A stretch of 64,000 nt of DNA from PALSA-1353 sp050014015 (lineage in GTDB: Bacteria; Planctomycetota; Phycisphaerae; Tepidisphaerales; Tepidisphaeraceae), in contig JBEKEC010000009.1 in assembly GCA_050014015.1 (NCBI GenBank), positions 1 through 64,000 of the forward strand, given 5' to 3'. Below, piece by piece: positions 31,604 to 40,560 of the stretch. Every line of letters begins with the position of its first letter. Positions within the stretch are counted from its first letter, which is position 1. The notes below the pieces were generated by a model, which saw only the letters and a list, made by a program, of their open reading frames with translations, was not told where the DNA came from and made no database searches. The position numbers and the translations under genes were made by a program.

Positions 31604-32017
31604 TTGTTCATCCGCATCGAAACATCTTCGGGAATGCCGATCACGCGGCAGATCACGGACCAGATTCGCTCCCACGCCGCCAGCGGGACGCTGTTGCCGG
31701 GGGATCGCCTGCCCAGCGTGCGCCAGCTTGCCAAGGAATTGGCCGTCAACCAGAACACCATTCTGCACGTCTACGAACGCCTGACGGCCGAGGGATTGCT
31801 GGAACGCCGGCAGGGGGATGGGACGTATGTCTCCCAAAAGCTGCCGCCGGGCCGGGCCAAGGCGCAGCGAGAACTGCTGATCCAGGAGATCGATCGGCTT
31901 GGACATCGTGCATTCGATCTGGGGATCACTTCGGACCAGGTCCATGATCTGATCGATGAATCTTTCGCCCGCGTCCAAAAGGAGCGGGCACCCGCCGGGA
32001 AAGGTCGTGCCTCATGA
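31604..32017 (+). CDS. GntR family transcriptional regulator, YtrA subfamily
   Basis: A 137-residue repressor: N-terminal winged helix (PITRQITDQIRSHAASGTLL, GDRLPSVRQLAKELAVNQNT, RRQGDGTYV) and a short helical C-terminus, the size and layout of YtrA-type members that control ABC-2 transporter operons. The start is TTG at 31604 (MFIRIETSSGMPI). Its stop overlaps the ATPase start (ATGA). The palindrome at 31566-31588 is the likely operator. The inducing signal is not visible; cell-wall antibiotics are typical for this family. Confidence 0.93.
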   Translation: MFIRIETSSGMPITRQITDQIRSHAASGTLLPGDRLPSVRQLAKELAVNQNTILHVYERLTAEGLLERRQGDGTYVSQKLPPGRAKAQRELLIQEIDRLGHRAFDLGITSDQVHDLIDESFARVQKERAPAGKGRAS

Positions 32018-32934
32018 GCGAAGCGCCGGTCATTCAGTTGCAGGGCGTGCGAAAATCCTTCGGCCGGAACGAAGTGCTGAAGGGACTCGATCTGAGCGTC
32101 CCGCAGGGCCAGACGTTTGCCTTCCTCGGCCGGAACGGCGCGGGCAAGACGACCACCATTCGCATGCTACTTGGCCTGCTGAAATCGGACGCCGGAGAGG
32201 TGCGCGTGCTGGGATTGGATCCTCAAAGGAATCCGATGGAAGTCCGCCGGCGCGTGGGGTACGTCGCCGAGGACCAGACCATGTTCGGATGGATGCGCGT
32301 GGGGCAGCTTCTGTCGTTCATCGCGCCTTTCTATCCAACCTGGGACCACGAGTGGGCCAGGCAATTGAGCGATCGGTTTGAATTGCCGCTCAAGACGCGC
32401 ATCAGGCATCTTTCCAAGGGCCAGAGCGCTCGGGTGGCGCTGCTGCTGGCGCTGGCGCACCGGCCGGAACTGGTGATTCTGGACGATCCGACGCTCGGCT
32501 TGGACCCGATCATGCGCAAGGAATTTCTGCGCGATCTGGTCACCCATCTGCAAGGCGAGCGCGTCAGCGTCTTTTTCAGTTCCCACCTGCTCTACGAGAT
32601 CGAACCGGTGGCCGATTCGGTGGTGATTCTGGACCATGGCGTGGTGGTGCGCCAGGCGGCGACGGAGGATTTGCGCGCCGCCGTCAGGCGGCTGGTGACG
32701 CCGCTGGAGGCGGAAAACGTGTTGCGCAATCTGCCAGGCGTGCTCGACTTCAGCCGGCTTGGCCGGCAGGCAACGGTCGTGGTGGAAGACATCGCCGCCG
32801 CCCGGCCGATTCTGGCGGCGGCAAATGTGACCGCTCAGGAGATTGAGCTGAATCTCGACGAAATATTCGAGGCTTACGTCATCGGCCGAAAGGAGGGCGC
32901 GGATGCGGAACCTGCTTTGGAAAGAGTGGCATGA
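32014..32934 (+). CDS. ABC transporter ATP-binding protein (ABC-2 type system)
   Basis: A 306-residue ATPase: Walker A GRNGAGKTT, Q-loop AEDQTMF, signature LSKGQ, Walker B LVILDDPTLGLDP, and H-loop SSHLLYEIE. The Walker B end is DDP rather than DEP, which is frequent in YtrB-like ATPases. The last 80 residues are a small regulatory domain. It is translationally coupled to the GntR gene before it and overlaps the permease gene after it by 32 bases. It powers the two permeases downstream. Confidence 0.94.
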   Translation: MSEAPVIQLQGVRKSFGRNEVLKGLDLSVPQGQTFAFLGRNGAGKTTTIRMLLGLLKSDAGEVRVLGLDPQRNPMEVRRRVGYVAEDQTMFGWMRVGQLLSFIAPFYPTWDHEWARQLSDRFELPLKTRIRHLSKGQSARVALLLALAHRPELVILDDPTLGLDPIMRKEFLRDLVTHLQGERVSVFFSSHLLYEIEPVADSVVILDHGVVVRQAATEDLRAAVRRLVTPLEAENVLRNLPGVLDFSRLGRQATVVVEDIAAARPILAAANVTAQEIELNLDEIFEAYVIGRKEGADAEPALERVA

Positions 32935-33595
32935 GCAAAGCTGGAAGCTCGGCTTCGGCTGCATCGTGCTGGGCGCCCTGGCGCTGATCGGATTGCATTC
33001 GCGCATCGTCGCCGACCAGACGTTGATAATTTGGGTCAACTTTCTGGGCATGACCATGCTGCCCGTTCTATCCAGCACCGGCCTTGTGCCCGCCGAGCGC
33101 GGGGAGGGCAGCCTGGAATCGCTGCTGGCGCTGCCGGTGAAGCCGTGGCGAATTCTGGCGGCCAAGACGGCGATGGGAATCGCCCTGTGCATCGGACCGA
33201 TGCTCGTCGCCGCGGTAGTGAGTCTGCTCGTTGCCGGAGGCCGGGAAATGCCCGATAGCGCCGTCGTGGCGATTTACGCCAAATCAACCGTCGCGACGCT
33301 TTCGCTGTTTATATGGATGTTGGCTCTGACGATTCAGCTCCCGAGCGAGGCGCGGGCGGCGCTGGTGGGCGTTGGCTTGCTGGTCTTTTGGATGCTGGCG
33401 TCGGCGGGACTGGCCGATCCGTCGGTTCCAAGGTGGGCGCTGGCCATATCTCCGTTTGCGTTGTTCTATGGGGTCGCCGACCAAATCGCCGAACCCCTGC
33501 CGGCGGTTATCGTGTTGGCGGTTCAGGCGGGGATTGCCTTGGGGCTCTGGATATGGGCCTCGAAACGGCTCAGCAATTTGGAGGGCCAATCGTGA
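32903..33595 (+). CDS. ABC-2 type permease
   Basis: A 230-residue membrane protein beginning MRNLLWKEWHEQSWKL, the typical start of ABC-2 permeases, with six hydrophobic segments (for example FGCIVLGALALIGL and VAAVVSLLVAGG). It overlaps the ATPase gene by 32 bases and its stop overlaps the next start (GTGA). It forms the membrane channel together with the next gene product. Confidence 0.9.
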   Translation: MRNLLWKEWHEQSWKLGFGCIVLGALALIGLHSRIVADQTLIIWVNFLGMTMLPVLSSTGLVPAERGEGSLESLLALPVKPWRILAAKTAMGIALCIGPMLVAAVVSLLVAGGREMPDSAVVAIYAKSTVATLSLFIWMLALTIQLPSEARAALVGVGLLVFWMLASAGLADPSVPRWALAISPFALFYGVADQIAEPLPAVIVLAVQAGIALGLWIWASKRLSNLEGQS

Positions 33596-35379
33596 AACAA
33601 CTCACCGCCCTTGTCTGGAAAGAATGGCGCGAGGTTCGCGTTTTCCTATGGATCGCCTTCGGCGTATTCATCGGCCTTCCAATCATCGCGGGCTTGGAAG
33701 CAATGGTGCAGTATTCCCACCGATTCGAGATTTCGACCTCGCCATGGGTTCTGGGATTCGGAGGCGTGCTGGCGGTCTTCGTCGCCGTCGGCGCCACCTG
33801 CCGCGATTTCAGCGGTCATCTCGAAGACTTCTGGCGATCCCAACCCGTCGGAATCACGCGTTGGCTCCTGGCCAAATATTTCGTCGGCCTGGCCGTCGTG
33901 CTCGTGGCTTGCGCCCTTCCCCTGGCCATCGAAGTTTCAATCGACCGCGACAAAAGCGCGCTCCCCCTCATCGTTTGGTTCCCATTCCTCTGGGCCGCGC
34001 TGTACGGCATCGCGTTCCTCGCCGGTTGCCTGGTCCGACGCACCTCCCACGCCGCCATGCTGGCCCTGGCCGCGATGTTGTTGGTCTATTGCCTGCCGGT
34101 CGTGATTCCACCATTGCAATGGCTGAATGTCAGCACCGTCACGGATTTTTCCACCGGCATGCTTGGTCCATGGCCCCGGGTGCTGGGACTGTCTCAATTG
34201 GCTTTTGCCGCGGGAATGCTCGGCCTTGCCATTGCAGTATTGGTATTGTCCCTGCTGGCCGTCCATTTCGACTGGCGCGTCGGCTCGGGCCGGAAAATGA
34301 TGTACGCTTCACTCTCCGCCGCCATCCTCATCCTCTTCGCCTCCGCCGCCTTCCAATTGGGCACCAACATGCCCATCCTGCGACAAATCGACATGCCCAT
34401 GGGCGAGCAGGTCTGCCGGATCCACTGCGACGGTAACGATGGCTACGTGATAACCCGGACGGGCCGCTTGATTGCGCCAACGCCCGATTCGACTGTCAGG
34501 AAATACGAATGTAACTTTCGCACAGTCAAACTTACAGATTCCGGCATCGAACTTGGAAATCCCATCCGCGTAGCCTCGCAGTTTACATATGATCTCTGGT
34601 TTCATGTCCACGCGCCTGGACACCCCGAGACGATCTATTACATCAGTAATACGGGCGAGGAAGAAAGGGAGACCCTATGGCTGAATGTGGCTCAACTCGA
34701 TAAAGGGATCGACAAACCGGCCATACGGCTTTGGGAATACGAGCAATATTCCCCCAACGACTCCTGGCCGCTTCTCTATGCATCGGGAGACCGCCTATAC
34801 GTCATTGCCTCGCGCCTCATAACGCTGGATATCACCCAGCCGCTTACGCCTCGCGTGATTTCCAATGTGCCGTTTGGTTATTCATTTGGTTGGGCCCGAC
34901 GTGGTAATGATTCCTTAACCGAGATTCTCCCCCCCGTGCCAACCCTGTCGCCGAGACAGAGGCTGCAAGCGGTCGCCCATCCGTTCAGCTTCGAGGGGGA
35001 TACCCTTTGTGAATGGCTACGAGTTAACAATGACAGCACCTTGCTCGCCTATCGGCTCGCGCAACTGACAGACACCAGAGCCGTCTTCAAAATGATCGGG
35101 CAATATACGCCGACTTTGCTTGAAGAGATCTTTGGCGCACCAAATCCGCTCGACGTGGAGTTGCAGAACGGCTTGTTGTACGTCAGCCAATATCCCGGTA
35201 ACACGGAAAATCCGCACATCGACGTCTTCGACACACGTGGTCCTCATCCTCTGCGTCTGATCGGCCATTTCGCCGCTCCCGGCGTTCGGACCGTCTGCCC
35301 GCTGCCCGACGGCCGCGCCCTGGTCGGCGGCGACAAGCTCTGGCTCGTCGGCCCGCCGCCGCATCGCGGGCAAGACTGA
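33592..35379 (+). CDS. ABC-2 permease fused to an extracytoplasmic propeller-like domain
   Basis: A 595-residue protein. The first 260 or so residues are an ABC-2 permease (KQLTALVWKEWREVRVFLWI start, six hydrophobic helices to about FQLGTNMP). The remaining 330 residues are soluble, contain no helix long enough to cross the membrane, and include LYVIASRLITLDITQPLTP, a unit typical of LVIVD-type beta-propeller repeats, and a further one with IDVFDTRGPHPLRLIGHF. The start is GTG at 33592, overlapping the previous stop. A permease carrying a large outer sensor or binding domain is unusual; it may detect the transported or toxic compound. Confidence 0.88.
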   Translation: MKQLTALVWKEWREVRVFLWIAFGVFIGLPIIAGLEAMVQYSHRFEISTSPWVLGFGGVLAVFVAVGATCRDFSGHLEDFWRSQPVGITRWLLAKYFVGLAVVLVACALPLAIEVSIDRDKSALPLIVWFPFLWAALYGIAFLAGCLVRRTSHAAMLALAAMLLVYCLPVVIPPLQWLNVSTVTDFSTGMLGPWPRVLGLSQLAFAAGMLGLAIAVLVLSLLAVHFDWRVGSGRKMMYASLSAAILILFASAAFQLGTNMPILRQIDMPMGEQVCRIHCDGNDGYVITRTGRLIAPTPDSTVRKYECNFRTVKLTDSGIELGNPIRVASQFTYDLWFHVHAPGHPETIYYISNTGEEERETLWLNVAQLDKGIDKPAIRLWEYEQYSPNDSWPLLYASGDRLYVIASRLITLDITQPLTPRVISNVPFGYSFGWARRGNDSLTEILPPVPTLSPRQRLQAVAHPFSFEGDTLCEWLRVNNDSTLLAYRLAQLTDTRAVFKMIGQYTPTLLEEIFGAPNPLDVELQNGLLYVSQYPGNTENPHIDVFDTRGPHPLRLIGHFAAPGVRTVCPLPDGRALVGGDKLWLVGPPPHRGQD

Positions 35380-35669
35380 ATTCAGAAATCGCCTCGTCCG
35401 TAGCAAGATTTGGCCAAATTTGGCGCCTTCAACTTGTCCAATCGCGATAAGCCCAACGGCCACAATTCATAAGTGCATTTACAAGAAGCTTTTATGTTGA
35501 TTTGTATGAGCTATCAGTCGCCAATTGCGCTTTGAAAAGTGTAAAATGTGTCAAATCGGCGCGTAACACCCGAGTGGCAGAAATCACGAGCTTGCCCTCT
35601 TCCAATCGGCAATAGGAAATCGGCAATCGGCAATCTCCCCCTTCCCATCGTTTATACTTCCCGGCCGGA
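35380..35669. other. intergenic region with a half repeat
   Basis: No gene is seen. The region holds an AT-rich stretch (about 35475-35560) suited to a promoter for the radical SAM gene and, at 35601-35638, a single arm of the CAATCGGCAATAGG / GGCAATCGG repeat family that is complete at 14136-14252. Confidence 0.6.
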
Positions 35670-37193
35670 ATGCCTGACATTCTTCTGACCACTCTCAACG
35701 CCAAATACGCCCACGCGGCGTTCGGGTTGCGGTATCTCTTGGCCAACCTCGGGCCGTTGCGGGAGCGGGCAGCCATCCTGGAGTTTGAGATCAATCAGAA
35801 GCCGACCGATTTGGTCGAGGCGATCCTGGCCGAGAATCCGCGGATCGTGGGCATGGGGATTTACATCTGGAACGTCACCCCGGCGACTCAGGTCGTCGCG
35901 GAACTGAAGCGCCTGCGGCCGGATGTTGTCATCATCCTCGGCGGGCCCGAGGTGAGTCACGAGGTGGATCAGCAGGAGATTTGCCGATTGGCGGATTACG
36001 TCATCACGGGTGAAGCTGATCTGGCGTTCGCCCGGCTGTGCGAGGAGATTTTGTCCGGCCGGCGGCCGGTGGCGCGGGTGATTCCCGCGGAGTTGCCGGA
36101 TTTTTCGCGCCTGAAGCTGCCTTATGATCTTTACGACGACCGCGATCTGGCGCATCGCGTTGTGTACGTCGAGGCGTCGCGCGGCTGTCCGTTCTCGTGC
36201 GAATTCTGTTTGTCGTCGCTGGACGTTCCGGTGCGAAACGTGCCGCTGGAGGATTTTCTGCCGGCGATGGGCCGATTGCTGGATCGCGGATTGCGGCGAT
36301 TCAAGTTCGTCGATCGGACGTTCAATCTGAACCTTCAAATCGGCCGGGCGATCCTGGAATTTTTCTGGAAGCGGTATGAGCCGGGGCTATTTTTGCATTT
36401 CGAGATGATTCCGGATCGGCTGCCGGAGGGGCTGCGGGAAGCGATCCGGCTTTTTCCACCGGGCGCGTTGCAATTCGAGGTGGGGATCCAGAGTTTCAAT
36501 CCCGACGTTTGCCGGCGGATCAGCCGCCGGCAGGACGCCCGGCGGGCCGAGGAGAACCTGACGTTCCTGAGAGAACAGACCGGCGTTCACGTTCATGCCG
36601 ACTTGATCGTCGGCTTGCCGGGCGAGGATTTGAAAAGTTTCGCGGCGGGATTTGGCCGGCTGGTTGGATTGGGTCCGCAGGAGATTCAAGTCGGTTTGCT
36701 GAAGCGGCTGCGGGGCACGCCGATCGCCCGGCACGACCGGGAATGGAAAATGGTCTACAGCCCCTTGCCCCCCTATGAGATATTGCAAACCGGGTCAATC
36801 GACTTCGCGATGATGCAGCGGCTGCGCCGCTTCGCCCGGTATTGGGACCTGGTGTCCAACAGCGGCAATTTCCTGGAATCATCGCCGCTGATTTGGCGCG
36901 ACGCCTCGCCGTTTGCGGGATTTTTGCGCTTCAGTGATTGGATTTTTTCCCGGGCCGGGAAGAGTCATGGCATCTCCCTGCACCATCTTGCAGAGTTGCT
37001 TTTTGAATTTCTCACGGGCGAATTGGGGCAAGACGGCAGAGGGGCGGCGGAGGCGGTCTGGCGGGACTATCAACGCGGCGGACGCAGCGATCGGCCGCGA
37101 TTTTTGTTGAAACATTTGCCTTCCGATACCGTGAACGTACAGCGGAGGGCAGCCCCTCCCGCGGTCAAAAGGCAGTTTCGACGGCTGGCATGA
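35670..37193 (+). CDS. B12-binding domain radical SAM protein (DUF4080-type)
   Basis: A 507-residue protein. Residues 1-140 form a cobalamin-binding Rossmann domain (ILLTTLNAKYAHAAFGLRYL, VGMGIYIWNV, VVIILGGPEVSHE). The radical SAM core starts at VYVEASRGCPFSCEFCLSSL with the CxxxCxxC cluster motif, followed by KFVDRTFNLN, FEVGIQSF and HADLIVGLPGED. The C-terminal part with GLLKRLRGTPI and the YDLVSNSGNF-type block (here YWDLVSNSGNF) matches DUF4080. Such proteins perform methylations or other radical chemistry; the substrate is unknown. The cobalamin adenosyltransferase at 5.4 kb shows B12 use in the organism. Confidence 0.94.
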   Translation: MPDILLTTLNAKYAHAAFGLRYLLANLGPLRERAAILEFEINQKPTDLVEAILAENPRIVGMGIYIWNVTPATQVVAELKRLRPDVVIILGGPEVSHEVDQQEICRLADYVITGEADLAFARLCEEILSGRRPVARVIPAELPDFSRLKLPYDLYDDRDLAHRVVYVEASRGCPFSCEFCLSSLDVPVRNVPLEDFLPAMGRLLDRGLRRFKFVDRTFNLNLQIGRAILEFFWKRYEPGLFLHFEMIPDRLPEGLREAIRLFPPGALQFEVGIQSFNPDVCRRISRRQDARRAEENLTFLREQTGVHVHADLIVGLPGEDLKSFAAGFGRLVGLGPQEIQVGLLKRLRGTPIARHDREWKMVYSPLPPYEILQTGSIDFAMMQRLRRFARYWDLVSNSGNFLESSPLIWRDASPFAGFLRFSDWIFSRAGKSHGISLHHLAELLFEFLTGELGQDGRGAAEAVWRDYQRGGRSDRPRFLLKHLPSDTVNVQRRAAPPAVKRQFRRLA

Positions 37194-37378
37194 TGCGAAA
37201 CCGGGCATGAGGTGGGAAAAGGGTCGCCGCAATGCCGGTCGGGATGCTTGCCAAAAGCCCTTTTTTCTTGCAAGATTCTCTGCACCTTTTGGATGACTCC
37301 GCCTCAGATGGATGGTGAGAAGCGCCAAAGAGGGCGGGAACGGCATCAAAATAGGGAACAGTTGGAAAGGAGCGCGTC

Positions 37379-38824
37379 TTGCGTTTGTCTTCAAACTCGG
37401 GCAGCAAAATCATGGGCCGGGCGGTTACGTTGGTGGCGTGGGTGGCGCTTACTGGGTTGTTGACCGGCTGCGACGGGCCCTTCTTGAACGATTTTCTCAA
37501 TCCCGGCGAACCCAAAATAGTCTCTCCCGATAACGACAAAACAAAGCCATTGATCGTTCCGGTGCTGGACACGCTGGCCAGCGGCATCGAAGAGCCGTCC
37601 ACGGCTTTCGCGTCGGCGACGGATATCGAGCCGGCCGATCTGGTTCCCGACATTACGGATTACAAGCTTGGTCCCAACGACCTGGTGAGCGTGTCGATTT
37701 TTGATTTGCTGGGCGAAGGAACTGGCGAGCAGGTCAAGACGGTGCGGGTGACGGAGACCGGGATGATCAGCCTCCCGTTCGTTTCGCCGGTCAAGGCGTC
37801 TGGATTGACCGAGCGGGAGTTGGAGCAGGCGGTTTCCAAGGCCTACGAAGACGCAAACCTGATTCGCAAAGCGCGGGTTTCGGTGACCGTGGCCGAGGCG
37901 CGGGCGAGGACGTTCAGCATTCAGGGCAACGTTGGCGCGGCGGGGGAATATCAGATCACCAAGCCCGATTTCAGGATGCTGGATGCGATGGTGACTTCGC
38001 ATTCTCCGGCGGTTGCCATAGGCGTGCCCTATGCGTACATCATTCGGAAGGCGGCGGAGCCGGGCGCGCAGCCGGGCGTCATTTCGCCGCCGGCGCCGCA
38101 GCCGAACGTGCCGACGACGGCGCCCGCGGACATATTTGCTCCGCCGCCGCCGACTCCCGAGGCGCCGACGACGGCGCCTGGGAATCTGCTTGTTCCGCCG
38201 CCGACGAATCCCGCCGGCCCCCAGGGCCGGGCCAACCCTCCCGCGCCGACGCAGCGGACAATCGCGATGGACAACGTTGTGCCTCCACGGCGGAATGCTA
38301 TGCCTCCACAGTCGTCACAGGTCTTTAAGTTCGATGACGTGGAAGCCCCGACCGACATGCGGATCATCCGCGTGCCGATCGATCAATTGCGGCAATACGG
38401 GGAACTGAAATACAACGTCGTGATCCGTCCCGGCGACATGATCATTGTGCCGGAGCCGGTCACGGGCGTTTATTACGTGGGAGGCCACGTTGCCCGTCCC
38501 GGTGTATTCGGCCTGACGGGCGTGAACGTGACGCTCAAGCAGGCGTGGGTGGCGGCTGGCGGGGCGGACGAGTACGCGCTGCCGTATAGAACCGAGGTCA
38601 TTCGCCGGATCGGCACCAATCGCGAAGTCTGCGTTCGGGTGCGTTTGAATGAGATTCTGGCGCTTGAGGAGCCGGATATTTATTTGAAGCCCAACGACGT
38701 TGTTTACGTCGGCACGCATATTATTGCTCCGTTTCTCTCGGCGTTGCGTAACTCGTTTCGTATAAGTTATGGAGCCAGTTGGTCCTACGATCGAAACTTT
38801 TACAATGGTCCGAATGCCTTCTAG
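37379..38824 (+). CDS. Wza-like polysaccharide export lipoprotein with SLBB domains
   Basis: A 481-residue outer-membrane-type export protein. Lipobox LTGLLTGC near residue 30; polysaccharide export domain (DYKLGPNDLVSVSIFDLLGE, GMISLPFVSPVKASGLTERE, ANLIRKARVSVTVAEARART); SLBB-type parts (FSIQGNVGAAGEYQI and YYVGGHVARPGVFGL). Between them is a Pro/Ala/Thr-rich insert (about residues 230-320) that interrupts the first SLBB domain. The start is TTG at 37379, because AAAGGAG (37365-37371) lies seven bases upstream. It opens the exopolysaccharide/exosortase locus. Confidence 0.94.
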   Translation: MRLSSNSGSKIMGRAVTLVAWVALTGLLTGCDGPFLNDFLNPGEPKIVSPDNDKTKPLIVPVLDTLASGIEEPSTAFASATDIEPADLVPDITDYKLGPNDLVSVSIFDLLGEGTGEQVKTVRVTETGMISLPFVSPVKASGLTERELEQAVSKAYEDANLIRKARVSVTVAEARARTFSIQGNVGAAGEYQITKPDFRMLDAMVTSHSPAVAIGVPYAYIIRKAAEPGAQPGVISPPAPQPNVPTTAPADIFAPPPPTPEAPTTAPGNLLVPPPTNPAGPQGRANPPAPTQRTIAMDNVVPPRRNAMPPQSSQVFKFDDVEAPTDMRIIRVPIDQLRQYGELKYNVVIRPGDMIIVPEPVTGVYYVGGHVARPGVFGLTGVNVTLKQAWVAAGGADEYALPYRTEVIRRIGTNREVCVRVRLNEILALEEPDIYLKPNDVVYVGTHIIAPFLSALRNSFRISYGASWSYDRNFYNGPNAF

Positions 38825-39012
38825 GGACGGATGGCGGTTAGTCCGATATTGCGGAAGGTTTAATCAAAACCTTAATCGTGCAGCATAAAGTTCCGATGCC
38901 GCTATAGTTGGACTCGGGGATGGTGGACCGAACCTGCCGCCCAAGCCGGGCGTAAAAGTCCGGCGGGCGATGTTTTGAAGGCGCCGGCGTGGCGCCTTGG
39001 CAGCCTTGTCGC

Positions 39013-40560
39013 ATGAGCCAGACGCAAATCAACGACGTGGATGACGGTGATGCCGTCCTGACGGGCGAGGTCCTCCGGGATGCGCTGGATTCCGCGGCCG
39101 ACCCGATTGTTTGCGGACTCAAGCGTTCGGTCTGGATTCAAATCGCGGTGATCACCACGCTGTTCAGCGCATTGTTCTGGCCGAACCTGCGCCGGCTTTG
39201 GGACAAGACCAATCCCTTCTATGGGGAAGCGAATTGGGGACACGCAATCTGCATCCCGGTGATCGGGCTTTATTACCTGTACGTGAATCGTGAAAAGCTG
39301 CTGCATGGAGGCTCATCAGCACAACCCACTCGACGTCAAATCGAGCTGCGGGTATGGGCGCTGCTGGCCATGGCTGCGGTGTTGCCGCTTGTCTTGGTTT
39401 ACGAGGAGGCCCGCAGAGTATTTCCAATTGTCGCCGCCGTCAGCGCGGCGCTCATCGCGGCGCCATTGGCGTGGCGCCTCTTGAGCAGCTCGGATTCACT
39501 TATGTTGCGAGCCGACGAACACTCCGCGGGATGGTTCGGCGGGTTCATCGTGCTTTTCGGCATCGCGGTGTTCCAGTATGCCATCTTCCCCGGCCAAAAC
39601 GATTTTCTGAAGGACTTCGGAATGGTGATCACGCTGTTCGGCGTGGTCCTGGCGCTGAGCGGGTGGAGCGTCATGAAGGTGGCTTGGTTTCCCGTCTCCT
39701 TTCTGGTTTGCGGCCTACCATGGCCGGGACTGGTCTACAGCAGTGTCGCCGGACCCCTTCAGCAGCTCGCCGCCAACGTCGCGGTCTGGACGTTGCAACT
39801 GACCGGAGTCGAAGCGTCGGTCGGTGGGACGAAAATCTCCATGATAGGCGGCGACGGCAACTGGCGGACCCTCAACGTCGCCGAGGCTTGTGCGGGAATG
39901 CGCTCGCTGATGACGTTCATATCCGTTGCGGCGGCGGTGGCGTTTTTGTCAAGCAGGCCGCTCTGGCAGAAAATCATCGTGGTGCTGTTCGCGGTTCCGA
40001 TCGCAATCTCCTGTAACGTGATGAGGGTCTCCGGCCAGGGACTTTTGGATCGCTACGTCAGCCATTCCCTGTCTGAAAATTTCGCCCACCAGTTTGTGGG
40101 GTTGATCATGCTGGTTCCGGCGTTTCTGATGATATTGCTCGTGGGTTGGATTCTGGACCAGATATTCGTGGAGCAAATTGACCGCCGTTTTGTGGCGATC
40201 GCGCCGAAGGTTATCACGCGTTCGACGGCGCCGGTGGCGTCGGCCCTGTCGCCACGGGCGGCGCCAAGGAGCTTGGCGGCGATCCGCGGGACCAGCGCGC
40301 CGAGGCAACCGGATGCTCAGTCCGCAAATCCCGCGGCTGCACCGGTGAAGCCTTTGGCTGCACCGTCGAAGCCCGCGGTCGCGTCAGCGAAGCCGGGGCC
40401 TTCATCGTCCAAGCCTGCCCCCGGGCCCAGGAGACAGGCCGGGGACATGCGATCCATCGTGCCGCCGCCGCCCTCGATTCGCCTGGCGTCGCGCGCTCCC
40501 TCCCCGCGCAAACGCCGCGACAACAATGGAGACTCGGATTCTCAATCGGAGGCCGGATGA
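39013..40560 (+). CDS. exosortase (archaeosortase/exosortase family membrane transpeptidase)
   Basis: A 515-residue polytopic membrane protein. The catalytic triad of exosortases is visible: Cys293 in NVAEACAGMRSL, Arg338 in ISCNVMRVSGQG, and His359 in ENFAHQFVGL. Exosortases cleave PEP-CTERM tails and sort such proteins to the cell surface. The last 120 residues are a Pro/Ala/Lys-rich cytoplasmic tail not needed for catalysis. The next gene (EpsI type) overlaps by four bases (ATGA). A PEP-CTERM tail remnant at 63.4 kb shows that substrates existed in this genome. The start ATG at 39013 is chosen over a longer in-frame extension. Confidence 0.95.
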   Translation: MSQTQINDVDDGDAVLTGEVLRDALDSAADPIVCGLKRSVWIQIAVITTLFSALFWPNLRRLWDKTNPFYGEANWGHAICIPVIGLYYLYVNREKLLHGGSSAQPTRRQIELRVWALLAMAAVLPLVLVYEEARRVFPIVAAVSAALIAAPLAWRLLSSSDSLMLRADEHSAGWFGGFIVLFGIAVFQYAIFPGQNDFLKDFGMVITLFGVVLALSGWSVMKVAWFPVSFLVCGLPWPGLVYSSVAGPLQQLAANVAVWTLQLTGVEASVGGTKISMIGGDGNWRTLNVAEACAGMRSLMTFISVAAAVAFLSSRPLWQKIIVVLFAVPIAISCNVMRVSGQGLLDRYVSHSLSENFAHQFVGLIMLVPAFLMILLVGWILDQIFVEQIDRRFVAIAPKVITRSTAPVASALSPRAAPRSLAAIRGTSAPRQPDAQSANPAAAPVKPLAAPSKPAVASAKPGPSSSKPAPGPRRQAGDMRSIVPPPPSIRLASRAPSPRKRRDNNGDSDSQSEAG

